Part shown: positions 1-7,519 of the stretch, piece by piece
Numbering within the stretch: the first letter of the stretch is position 1
Layout: every line of letters begins with the position of its first letter
Source of the DNA: Pseudomonadota bacterium
GTDB taxonomy: Bacteria; Pseudomonadota; Alphaproteobacteria; Acetobacterales; Acetobacteraceae
Length of the DNA stretch: 7,519 bases
Assembly (NCBI GenBank): GCA_021798375.1
Contig: JAJZHU010000115.1
Span: 1 to 7,519, forward strand
Direction: 5' to 3'
Position numbers and translations under genes: made by a program
Notes under the pieces: model-generated
Seen by the model: the letters and a program-made list of their open reading frames with translations, nothing else
Told to the model about the DNA's origin: nothing
The model's database searches: none

Positions 1-1
1 T

Positions 2-85
2 TATCTTAAGGTCGTCCTCGCTGTCAGCGTGTTCACCACCGGCCTGGGCGTATTCGGCGGACTACAGGGACTGGGATGGTTCTAA
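2..85 (+). CDS. C-terminal end of an unidentified, probably membrane, protein (partial)
   Basis: An open frame enters from the left edge and stops with TAA at 83-85, giving 27 residues. They are mostly hydrophobic and glycine-rich (LAVSVFTTGLGVFGGLQGLG), like the last transmembrane helix of an integral membrane protein, and end in a short tail, Trp-Phe. The stop lies 10 bases inside the next gene (ATG at 76), the kind of overlap seen between translationally coupled genes. Too little is present to name a family. It could also be a chance open frame at the edge, but its hydrophobic composition and the tight overlap argue for a real gene end. Confidence 0.5.
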   Translation, partial: YLKVVLAVSVFTTGLGVFGGLQGLGWF

Positions 86-525
86 ACCACATGGCAGCAT
101 CAACCGGTTGGTTCCATTGGGCTATCCTGTCGGCCATTTTCGCCGCCCTCACAGCCATCTTCGCCAAAATCGGCATCCAGGGCGTCGATTCCGATCTGGC
201 GACCCTGATCCGGACGGCGATCATCATCGTCGTGCTGGCGGCGTTCGTGGCCAGTACCGGGAAATGGGCCAACCCCTTGGCTCTTTCTTCAAAGACCTGG
301 TTGTTCCTTGGCCTGTCCGGTCTGGCCACCGGCGCGTCCTGGGTGTGTTACTTCCGTGCGCTCAAGGTGGGCGACGCCTCCAAGGTGGCGCCGGTTGACA
401 AATTCAGCCTGGTTCTGGTGGCCTTATTCGCGTTCGCGTTCCTGGGCGAACGGCCATCGCCGCGCGAATGGACCGGCATCGCGATGGTCGCGGGCGGCGT
501 ATTATTGCTTGCCTTCAAACGCTGA
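76..525 (+). CDS. Half-size EamA/DMT-family inner-membrane transporter
   Basis: A 149-residue integral membrane protein made of one EamA unit, about half the usual 10-helix drug/metabolite transporter; such short forms are thought to work as dimers. Five hydrophobic helices can be placed near residues 13-33, 40-60, 73-95, 104-124 and 130-147. Family hallmarks are visible: an early AKIG motif after helix 1, the RAL-VGDASKVAPVDK stretch (about 94-109) and LGE (123-125) before the last helix. The substrate cannot be read from the sequence. The ATG at 76 has AGGG six bases upstream and overlaps the stop of the preceding frame (85). A second ATG at 91 would drop only five residues. The last 24 bp overlap the 3' end of the convergent cbpM. 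Confidence 0.85.
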   Translation: MVLNHMAASTGWFHWAILSAIFAALTAIFAKIGIQGVDSDLATLIRTAIIIVVLAAFVASTGKWANPLALSSKTWLFLGLSGLATGASWVCYFRALKVGDASKVAPVDKFSLVLVALFAFAFLGERPSPREWTGIAMVAGGVLLLAFKR

Positions 526-786
526 TATCCCGCCGAGCGAGCGCACATAACGGCGCAGATCGTAAAGCTGGTCGAGCAGCGACAACACCACCGGCAACGC
601 GCGCTCGTCCAATTCCATATCGCTGCATAATTCCTTGATCAGCCGCGCGCGCGCCACGTCGATGTCGCTGAACAAATAGCCGTCCGCTTCAACCTCGGGC
701 CGCACCCAGTCATTGGCGATCCAACGTTCCAGATCTTCGCGCTCCAAGCCGGAAATCTGCGTGACGACAAGCTCGATGGAAATCAT
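502..786 (-). CDS. cbpM: CbpM-like chaperone modulator (MerR-like HTH)
   Basis: A 94-residue protein of CbpM size and architecture. The N-terminal half (about 9-48) is a small winged-helix-like unit: a hydrophobic helix, then an Arg-Pro turn (VRPEVE), a GYLFSDID segment and an ARARLIKEL helix. The second half is helical and leucine-rich (PVVLSLLDQLYDLRRYV, about 64-80), matching the dimerising/J-domain-binding part. In the known pair, CbpM binds the J-domain of CbpA and blocks its stimulation of DnaK. The ATG (784-786) overlaps the cbpA TGA (783-785) as ATGA, and a GGGAG lies seven bases upstream inside cbpA, so translation is probably coupled. The 3' end overlaps the convergent EamA gene by 24 bp. 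The assignment rests on both sequence character and position beside cbpA. Confidence 0.85.
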   Translation of the reverse strand: MISIELVVTQISGLEREDLERWIANDWVRPEVEADGYLFSDIDVARARLIKELCSDMELDERALPVVLSLLDQLYDLRRYVRSLGGISAFEGKQ

Positions 787-1718
787 ATGTCTGCTCCCAT
801 GCCTTGCCGGGGATTGACTGGATGTTCGGGCACCCAGCCACGCAAAAATTCTTCCAAGGCCGCGTCCGGGGCGCCAAGCACAACGCGCAAGGTGGCGTAA
901 AGCTGGCCCGCCGCCTGCGCGCCATGCGCCGGCACGCCACGGCCGCGCAACCGCAATTCGGTGCCGGTATCCGAATGGGGCGGAACACGCATCCGCACCA
1001 CACCGCCCGGCGTCGGCACTTCAACGCTGCCGCCAAGCACCGCCTCGGTCAGTGTTACCGGCAATTCGAGCCGAATATCCTGTCCTTCGCGGCGGAAAAA
1101 TGCGTGCGCCGCGACGTGAATTTCGATCAACGCATCACCGTTGGGGCCACCATTCCTGCCCGCGCCCCCCAGGCCGCGCAGACGCAACGTCTGGCCATCC
1201 CGCGTCGCCACCGGAATTTTCACCTCCAACGCCCGCCCGTCGGGCAGCGTAATCTGGCGCGTGGCGCCATTCACCGCCTCAAGGAATGCGACTTCAAGCG
1301 TATATCGCTCGTCCTGCCCACGCGCGGGCCCAGTGCCCGCGGAGCCCCGGCGCTCGCCGAACATCGAACCAAATATGTCGCCGAGATCTTCCTCGTTCCA
1401 TTCGGCGGCCCTGGCCCCGGCGCGGCTGTAACGACGGCCGGAATCGGTATCCGCATAGTCGCGATAAGAAGTCTGCGGCGCGCGCTCCTGTCCGGCGGCA
1501 TCGATCTCCCCACGGTCAAAGCGACCGCGTTTTATGGGATCCGACAACAGATCATTGGCCGAAGCGATACGTTTGAACCGCTCCTCCGCCGCCGCATTGC
1601 CAGGATTCAGATCGGGGTGATGCTTCTTGGCCAGACCCCGATAGGCCCGCCGGATGTCTTCCTGAGTGGCATCTCGCGCCACGCCGAGCGTCTTGTATGG
1701 ATCCTCCAAGATTTGCAC
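783..1718 (-). CDS. cbpA: CbpA-type DnaJ co-chaperone (J-domain, no zinc finger)
   Basis: A 311-residue class II Hsp40. The J-domain spans about residues 5-68, with DPYKTLGV at the start and the DnaK-activating HPD triad at 34-36. A polar linker contains a DLGDIFGSMFG motif (111-121). Two beta-rich substrate-binding domains follow (about 137-210 and 211-282). The CXXCXGXG zinc-finger repeats of DnaJ proper are absent, which separates CbpA from DnaJ. It should act in the cytoplasm with DnaK on unfolded clients. Start: the frame has a TAG two codons before a GTG at 1718, so the GTG is the most upstream possible start. An AGAGG abuts this GTG with no spacer, whereas a TTG at 1709 sits about eight bases after AGAGGG and gives the family-typical N-terminus M-E-D-P-Y-K. 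The true start may therefore be 1709. It overlaps cbpM by 4 bp. Confidence 0.92.
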   Translation of the reverse strand: MQILEDPYKTLGVARDATQEDIRRAYRGLAKKHHPDLNPGNAAAEERFKRIASANDLLSDPIKRGRFDRGEIDAAGQERAPQTSYRDYADTDSGRRYSRAGARAAEWNEEDLGDIFGSMFGERRGSAGTGPARGQDERYTLEVAFLEAVNGATRQITLPDGRALEVKIPVATRDGQTLRLRGLGGAGRNGGPNGDALIEIHVAAHAFFRREGQDIRLELPVTLTEAVLGGSVEVPTPGGVVRMRVPPHSDTGTELRLRGRGVPAHGAQAAGQLYATLRVVLGAPDAALEEFLRGWVPEHPVNPRQGMGADI

Positions 1719-1765
1719 CCTCTATGACTATTGGACCAGATTAACATCGACGGACAGCAAGCGAC

Positions 1766-1797
1766 AAAACAAAAAGCGGCGTGAAATATTGTACGCC
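1766..1797 (-). terminator. Possible rho-independent terminator after the ATPase gene
   Basis: Read on the minus strand, GGCGT (1797-1793) can pair with ACGCC (1782-1778) across a 10-base A/T-rich loop. After two bases comes a U-rich tract, TTTTTGTTTT (1775-1766). The stem is only five GC-rich pairs plus a possible G-U, so it is weak, but the tract is good. It lies about 60 bp beyond the ATPase stop and about 50 bp before cbpA, where it could end the upstream operon. Confidence 0.4.
1788..1793 (-). promoter_or_regulatory. Possible -10 element upstream of cbpA
   Basis: The minus strand reads TACAAT here, one mismatch from the sigma-70 -10 consensus, about 70-75 bases before the cbpA start. 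I find no convincing -35 at 16-18 bases upstream and no clear heat-shock sigma-32 pattern. The hexamer also lies in the loop of the proposed terminator, so this is a weak candidate. Confidence 0.2.
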
Positions 1798-1805
1798 AGG
1801 CGTCT

Positions 1806-1855
1806 GGAGCGTGATTCACGCTTTCGTGTCATGCAACCTCCGGCGATCACGCTCT
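1806..1855. repeat. Intergenic palindrome GAGCGTGAT ... ATCACGCTC
   Basis: Perfect 9-base inverted arms, GAGCGTGAT (1807-1815) and ATCACGCTC (1846-1854), flank a 30-base centre. The left arm also forms a nested palindrome, AGCGTGA-T-TCACGCT (1808-1822), so TCACGCT occurs twice in direct orientation (1816-1822 and 1847-1853). The element begins five bases after the ATPase stop. Its ends and length (about 50 bp) resemble intergenic palindromes that I recall from alphaproteobacterial genomes. No U-tract follows either arm, so it is not itself a canonical terminator. It may protect the 3' end of the ATPase message or be a small dispersed repeat. Confidence 0.5.
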
Positions 1856-1859
1856 GAAA

Positions 1860-4217
<2,358 letters not shown>

Positions 4218-4248
4218 CGGGCGATACGCCGCATAATACGCAAATACC

Positions 4249-5184
4249 TCATGGAATATGCCAACCAAGGTCGGGATTGAACGCGCCTATCGCCGCCGCG
4301 GCCGCGGCTGTGCCCGGACCAAGGTCCTTTTGATAGACAATGTCATCCTGACTGACGATGAAGCTCATGATGCCGGAATCGCCATACACGGCGGGATAGG
4401 CGATCATCGCAAAGCCGCCGGTGAGATGCGAACCCGCCATATCATCGCGCGCTCCACCGGGCGCCGCGGCACCTTGGCGGGTCAGAATCTTGAAATAATA
4501 GCCGTGATAAGGCCCACTTTCCCCAAGCGGCCCGGCGGCGTAACCCTCGGCTTTGGCATTGGCCATTTGCGGCCCGATCGGGCTCTCGATCTCGCCAAGT
4601 TTCACCGGCCAATAAAGCCCATCATGCATCCCTTTGGTGCTGACGAATTTCTGCGCATATTCCAACGGCTTTTTGTCGTTTTGAAGATCTTGCGCATAAT
4701 CACGCTGCGCATCGACATAACCGTGACACGCCGAAATCGCATCCAGTTCGTTGCGGCCGATACGGCGATCCAGAATCTCCTCGGCGCCAGCCCTGGTGTC
4801 GAACTGCCAGGCGCCGTTGTGAAACACGATCGGAATCGGGAAAGGCCATTGCGTGGTATCGATCACCAGCACCGCCTTGCCCGGGGAAACGCGCACGATA
4901 TGGCTGGCCCTGCGGTAACTTTCCACGAATTTTGCGTGGCCCTGCCTGTCGGCGACCTGATCGCCCGAACTGACCAGCTTCTGTCCGTCGCTGCCGAATA
5001 CCGCAAGCAGCGCCGTGGCGTTATCGGCCCGCAAGGCGGCAACCAGCGCATCGACCGCCTGTTGCGGGCTGGTAAAATGCGCGGGTTCCAAGGCAGCGGC
5101 AGCGGCAGGCGGCCCCCAACATGCGGCGGCAACGCCGAACGCCAACATATGATGTTTCAGCGTGATTGAGTATATTTTCGACAT
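4249..5184 (-). CDS. DUF2950 family exported protein
   Basis: A 311-residue protein of unknown function. Residues 1 to about 31 form a signal peptide: basic N-terminus, a hydrophobic run LAFGVAAACWG, then a small-residue AAAAA cleavage region, so it is predicted to be periplasmic. Family signatures can be seen: FTSPQQAVDALVAALRADN (37-55), the WPFPIP segment (113-118), GAWQFDTRAGAEEILDRRIGRNE (134-156 region), the DGLYWP segment (188-193), GPYHGYYFKIL (234-244), YGDSGIMSFIV (277-287) and YQKDLGP near the end. No catalytic triad or cofactor motif is recognisable. The ATG at 5184 has AAGGAA upstream. It sits 52 bp after the DUF3300 gene and 31 bp before the ATPase gene, same strand. DUF2950 and DUF3300 genes are often neighbours, which supports a joint role in the envelope, but the function is unknown. 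Confidence 0.88.
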   Translation of the reverse strand: MSKIYSITLKHHMLAFGVAAACWGPPAAAAALEPAHFTSPQQAVDALVAALRADNATALLAVFGSDGQKLVSSGDQVADRQGHAKFVESYRRASHIVRVSPGKAVLVIDTTQWPFPIPIVFHNGAWQFDTRAGAEEILDRRIGRNELDAISACHGYVDAQRDYAQDLQNDKKPLEYAQKFVSTKGMHDGLYWPVKLGEIESPIGPQMANAKAEGYAAGPLGESGPYHGYYFKILTRQGAAAPGGARDDMAGSHLTGGFAMIAYPAVYGDSGIMSFIVSQDDIVYQKDLGPGTAAAAAAIGAFNPDLGWHIP

Positions 5185-5236
5185 AAGTCTATGTTCCTTA
5201 CAGGGGAGAATGGTCGGGGGCCGTCACCGGAACGTC

Positions 5237-6418
5237 CTAACGCCTGGCGCCTCCGCCACCATGTCCGCCACCACCATGTCCACCGCCACCATGTCCACCG
5301 CCACCACCGCTGAATCCCCCACCGCCATGCCCACCACCACCATGTCCACCGCCGCCAAATCCCCCACCGCCATGCCCACCGCCGCCAAATCCGCCCGAGG
5401 TTCCTTGCCGGCTGCTCATGCCGCGCTGCGACTGGATCCGAGCAGCCTGCCCCGAACCATAATGCGAGAAAGCAGGCGCCGCGCGCCCGACCGATCCGGC
5501 GGCAACGCCACCGTGCACCGACCAAGACCGAAATGAATGCTGAGTGGGCGCAAATCTTTGCGCGTTGCGTTGATCGCGATAGCCCATCCCGCCGCGATGC
5601 GACGCATCATGCCGCCAGACATTGCCACCCCGCCAATTGCCGGAGCCGAAACGGTTGAACCTGTCGCCGTAAATGCCGATATCGTGATTGCGCCAATCCA
5701 TATAGCCCCAGCCCCAATAGCTGTACGGCCAATAAACCCCGGCGCCCCAGCCGATCATAAGATCGGCGGCATCGCACGAACCGCCCCACGGCGAGAAATA
5801 GGCAGGGCCCGAAAACGCGTACGGCCAAGGCCCGTAAGCACACCAGGGATCATATTCGGGCACATAAATGACCTGGCTCGGCGGCGGCGCGATGGTGATG
5901 ATATTGTCACTGTTCATCACCACCTCCTGCGGCGAGGTCCTGAGCGTTCCGGCCTGATCGGCACGGGCGCGCAGACGCTGTACCGCGTCCATCACATCGC
6001 CCGGTTGCGCGAGAAATGCTTCGCCCAGGCGCTGTGTCCAATCGAGGTGATCGTTCAAGGTTTGCAGCGCGCGCGGAAACGGCACCAGGGATTTTACGCT
6101 CGGATCCCAATCCTGCGCCATCAGCGCCGACGTCAAGGCATCGCCACTGAGACCGGCGTTGGCCGGATCACCCACCCAACGCTCGGCTTCGACAACTTCC
6201 AGCGGATAAGTGGAAGCGGTCAGAATATCGGTCAACAGCGTGTCGGGATAAAGCGCGACCGGCGCCACCAATTGATCGAGTTGCCGCGGCGACAAAGCGG
6301 GAGAGTTTTGCGCTGCCTGCGCCGCCGGCGGCGGAGCGTCCTGCGCGATCGCGCTGGTCGAGATGATCGCCAAGGCGCCGATCATGGCCGCAGTTGTAAA
6401 CAACCCGAGATGATTCAC
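5237..6418 (-). CDS. DUF3300 family exported protein with Gly/His-repeat tail
   Basis: A 393-residue secreted protein of unknown function. A signal peptide ends near A25 (STSAIA|QDAP), and a Pro/Ala/Gln-rich linker follows. The DUF3300 core runs from about 44 to 190: LSPRQLDQLVAPVALYPD, TASTYPLEVVEAERW, DWDPSVKSLVPFP, LDWTQRLGEAFLAQPGDV and the closing VIYVPEYDP. Residues 185-242 are remarkably aromatic, with 8 Trp and 9 Tyr, and contain two cysteines (C193, C215) that could pair. An Arg/Asn/Gly-rich stretch leads to a tail (342-390) built from GGGGH/GGGGF units, ending ARR. GTG 6418 is chosen because it directly precedes the signal peptide and has AAAGG seven bases upstream; the frame stays open to 6721 but that extension is Arg/Cys-rich and unlike an N-terminus. 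It is the first gene of the proposed operon with DUF2950 and the proton pump. Confidence 0.88.
   Translation of the reverse strand: MNHLGLFTTAAMIGALAIISTSAIAQDAPPPAAQAAQNSPALSPRQLDQLVAPVALYPDTLLTDILTASTYPLEVVEAERWVGDPANAGLSGDALTSALMAQDWDPSVKSLVPFPRALQTLNDHLDWTQRLGEAFLAQPGDVMDAVQRLRARADQAGTLRTSPQEVVMNSDNIITIAPPPSQVIYVPEYDPWCAYGPWPYAFSGPAYFSPWGGSCDAADLMIGWGAGVYWPYSYWGWGYMDWRNHDIGIYGDRFNRFGSGNWRGGNVWRHDASHRGGMGYRDQRNAQRFAPTQHSFRSWSVHGGVAAGSVGRAAPAFSHYGSGQAARIQSQRGMSSRQGTSGGFGGGGHGGGGFGGGGHGGGGHGGGGFSGGGGGHGGGGHGGGGHGGGGARR
5246..5396 (-). repeat. Degenerate GGGGH-encoding repeat tract
   Basis: The 3' end of the DUF3300 gene is an imperfect array of CCACC/CCGCC plus ATG-type units on the plus strand, encoding about ten GGGGH or GGGGF pentapeptides on the minus strand. 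Six His and three Phe are spaced mainly every five residues. Near-identical 15- to 30-bp units recur, so the tract should be prone to length change by slippage. The plus-strand reading of it (Ser/Thr/Ala/Pro-rich, Met-repeating) is only a shadow. Confidence 0.85.
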
Positions 6419-6425
6419 GATCGAG

Positions 6426-6433
6426 CCTTTCTT
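6426..6433 (-). promoter_or_regulatory. Ribosome binding site deciding the DUF3300 GTG start
   Basis: The minus strand reads AAGAAAGG followed by seven bases and GTG (6418). This spacing supports the GTG as start over the longer open frame that continues to 6721, and it places the signal peptide exactly at the N-terminus. Confidence 0.65.
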
Positions 6434-6687
6434 GTTATAGTAACAGGGGACCACGTTCGATCGCCCATGGATTGCAAGCATCAACGTCGCTCGGACCGCA
6501 AGTCTGAATATTGGCATCATATCGCCCAATCGCAGAGCCACGCAGCATCGGAAAATACTCAGTCCGGCGCATCGCCGTATTTTGTTTCCAGTCCGACTGA
6601 AAGCGATCCGAAGCATGGGGACACAAGCCATGCGATTCGACCCTCGGTCATGAAGACTCTGATAGCCCTTGCGCCATTTTGTGCTAG

Positions 6688-6722
6688 ATTGATGGCACTG
6701 TGCAAGTCTGACCTGCATCAAT
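6688..6722. repeat. Interrupted inverted repeat in the divergent intergenic region
   Basis: ATTGATGGCA (6688-6697) and TGCATCAAT (6714-6722) form a nine-pair stem with one bulged G and a 16-base loop. A small palindrome GCAC-T-GTGC (6695-6703) overlaps the left arm. No U-tract follows, so it is not a terminator. It may be an operator or a structured leader of the PAS-GGDEF transcript, about 90 bases before that start. Confidence 0.35.
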
Positions 6723-6814
6723 GATCAGTTATAACGCCCATGCCAGGCGTGCACCCTGATTGTTGATGTGGAGAAAATTGGCGCGACATGGCTGCGGTTT
6801 GAAAGTTTATATTC

Positions 6815-7519
6815 ATGACCCGAAGCTTCCCCGATGTCCGCACTATTGCCGGCAGTGAATCGGAGGGCGGTTCGCAACCGGAAATCGCAGCAAAAGACAA
6901 ACTTTTAGCATCGGCCGCCACAGTGCTGGTGGAAAGCGGGGTCGCGGCATTGGCGCTGATAGCGGAGGGCAAGTTGCTGTTTGTCAATCGTGCCTTCCGC
7001 CGGCTGTTCGCACTACAGGAGGGCGCCGGCGGAACAGCGTTTAAAACTCTGCTGGAACCATCGGATTGGGAAGGGGTAGAAGACGCTCTCACGCGTGCCG
7101 GTCAACTGTCCTCCCCGTGTCTGGCTACCGGGATCCGTGGTGACGGATCGAACTTCGACCTGGAGCTGTGCTTTTCCGAGGTCACTTACGAAGGTGAAAT
7201 TCTCCACGCAATTTTTGCGCAGGATATTACCGATCGATCCCAAACTTCGGCCAGACTCAGCCTGCTCGCATTCTCCGACCCACTGACCGGCCTTGCCAAC
7301 CGGGCGCAATTGGCCGACCGACTGCGACAGATACTGCTCGAATTCCGCCACTCTTCCAATAAATTCGCTGTCCTCGCCCTGGACCTTGATGGATTCAAGC
7401 CAATCAACGATCGCTATGGTCACGAGACAGGCGACTTTGTCTTGCAGCGAATTGGGCAACGATTGGAAGCATGCGTGCGCGATACCGATACGGTGGCTCG
7501 ATTTGGCGGCGACGAGTTT
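6815..7519 (+). CDS. PAS-GGDEF diguanylate cyclase (3' end cut by window)
   Basis: The first 235 residues of a sensor diguanylate cyclase, which makes c-di-GMP from two GTP. No signal peptide or transmembrane helix is visible, so it is probably cytoplasmic. A PAS-like domain covers about 33-140: ALALIAEGKLLFVNRAF, a variable middle, then the closing HAIFAQDITDRS. The GGDEF domain starts at DPLTGLANR (155-163). LDLDGFKPIND carries the metal-binding D190 and substrate N198, and YGHETGD (201-207) follows. An intact inhibitory-site RxxD (R222, D225) lies five residues before GGDEF (231-235), whose last codon ends the window. ATG 6815 is the only good start: an in-frame TGA lies four codons upstream, and GAAAG is nine bases before it. 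Further domains, such as an EAL domain, could follow outside the window. Confidence 0.92.
   Translation, partial: MTRSFPDVRTIAGSESEGGSQPEIAAKDKLLASAATVLVESGVAALALIAEGKLLFVNRAFRRLFALQEGAGGTAFKTLLEPSDWEGVEDALTRAGQLSSPCLATGIRGDGSNFDLELCFSEVTYEGEILHAIFAQDITDRSQTSARLSLLAFSDPLTGLANRAQLADRLRQILLEFRHSSNKFAVLALDLDGFKPINDRYGHETGDFVLQRIGQRLEACVRDTDTVARFGGDEF

Larger units (their letters stand above)
6419..6814. promoter_or_regulatory. Divergent intergenic region between DUF3300 and PAS-GGDEF genes
   Basis: A 396-bp stretch with no convincing gene on either strand; the minus frame is open but its translation is Arg/Cys-rich and has no homologous look. It must hold the promoters for both divergent genes, yet I find no strong -35/-10 pair. 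It contains an interrupted inverted repeat (6688-6722), a 10-base direct repeat GCAAGTCTGA (6498-6507 and 6702-6711), and an ACGCC-N7-GGCGT inverted repeat (6734-6750). These are possible operator or RNA-structure elements. No tRNA or recognisable riboswitch is visible. Confidence 0.45.

Noticed and set aside
804..1727. A plus-strand open frame of about 300 codons opposite cbpA
   Set aside because: Arg/Ala/Pro-rich shadow of the cbpA reading frame. The minus strand carries clear J-domain motifs.
4258..5169. A plus-strand open frame of about 300 codons opposite the DUF2950 gene
   Set aside because: No recognisable motif, unusual Arg/Ile/His content, and the opposite strand matches DUF2950 along its length.
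5246..5396. The repeat tract as a CRISPR or satellite array
   Set aside because: There are no unique spacers of constant length, and the repeats keep the reading frame of a protein-coding Gly/His tail.
5162..5536. Plus-strand Ser/Thr/Ala/Pro-rich repeat protein with repeating Met
   Set aside because: It is the reverse reading of the GGGGH-encoding array. The repeat pattern comes from the DUF3300 tail.
6434..6440. TATAAC on the minus strand as a -10 box for the DUF3300 operon
   Set aside because: It lies only 15 bases before the GTG, so the transcript would lose the ribosome binding site, and no -35 is found at 16-18 bases.
6419..6721. A 101-codon N-terminal extension of the DUF3300 protein
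   Set aside because: The extension is Arg/Cys/Met-rich, would bury the signal peptide inside the protein and lacks a good ribosome binding site. GTG 6418 has AAAGG at proper spacing.
5537..6724. A plus-strand open frame of about 395 codons opposite DUF3300 and its upstream region
   Set aside because: Arg/His/Pro-rich shadow without domains. It begins in the middle of the DUF3300 gene and runs into the intergenic region.

Overview
The window looks like chromosomal DNA from a GC-rich proteobacterium, most likely an alphaproteobacterium. The clues are the strong G/C bias at third codon positions, a DnaJ-type CbpA paired with a CbpM modulator, a bacterial P3A-type proton ATPase, and a short intergenic palindrome ending in GAGCGTGAT/ATCACGCTC that resembles intergenic repeats I recall from alphaproteobacteria. 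An acid-tolerant Acetobacteraceae-like host is a guess only. I see no transposase, integrase, tRNA, rRNA or CRISPR array.

Layout: (1) Positions 2-85 (+) hold the last 27 codons of an unidentified, probably membrane, protein. It overlaps the start of a half-size EamA transporter gene (76-525, +). (2) cbpA (783-1718, -) and cbpM (502-786, -) form an ATGA-coupled co-chaperone/modulator pair. The 3' end of cbpM overlaps the 3' end of the convergent EamA gene by 24 bp. (3) A 141-bp gap (1719-1859) holds a palindrome and a plausible rho-independent terminator. (4) Three co-directional minus-strand genes follow in transcription order: a secreted DUF3300 protein (5237-6418) with a Trp/Tyr-rich segment and a GGGGH-repeat tail, a secreted DUF2950 protein (4249-5184), and a P3A H+-ATPase (1860-4217). 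Their gaps are 52 and 31 bp, so they are probably one operon. (5) A 396-bp divergent intergenic region (6419-6814) separates that operon from a PAS-GGDEF diguanylate cyclase gene (6815 onward, +). The window ends exactly on the last residue of the GGDEF motif.

Working together: the DUF3300-DUF2950-ATPase cluster is the most interesting part. Two exported proteins of unknown function appear to be co-transcribed with a pump predicted to push protons into the same periplasmic space. The pump keeps the catalytic motifs and the TM6 aspartate of the H+-ATPase family but has no C-terminal autoinhibitory tail. CbpA/CbpM is a stress co-chaperone module that probably has its own transcript. The divergent c-di-GMP synthase could share control sequences with the envelope operon, but nothing in the sequence proves this.
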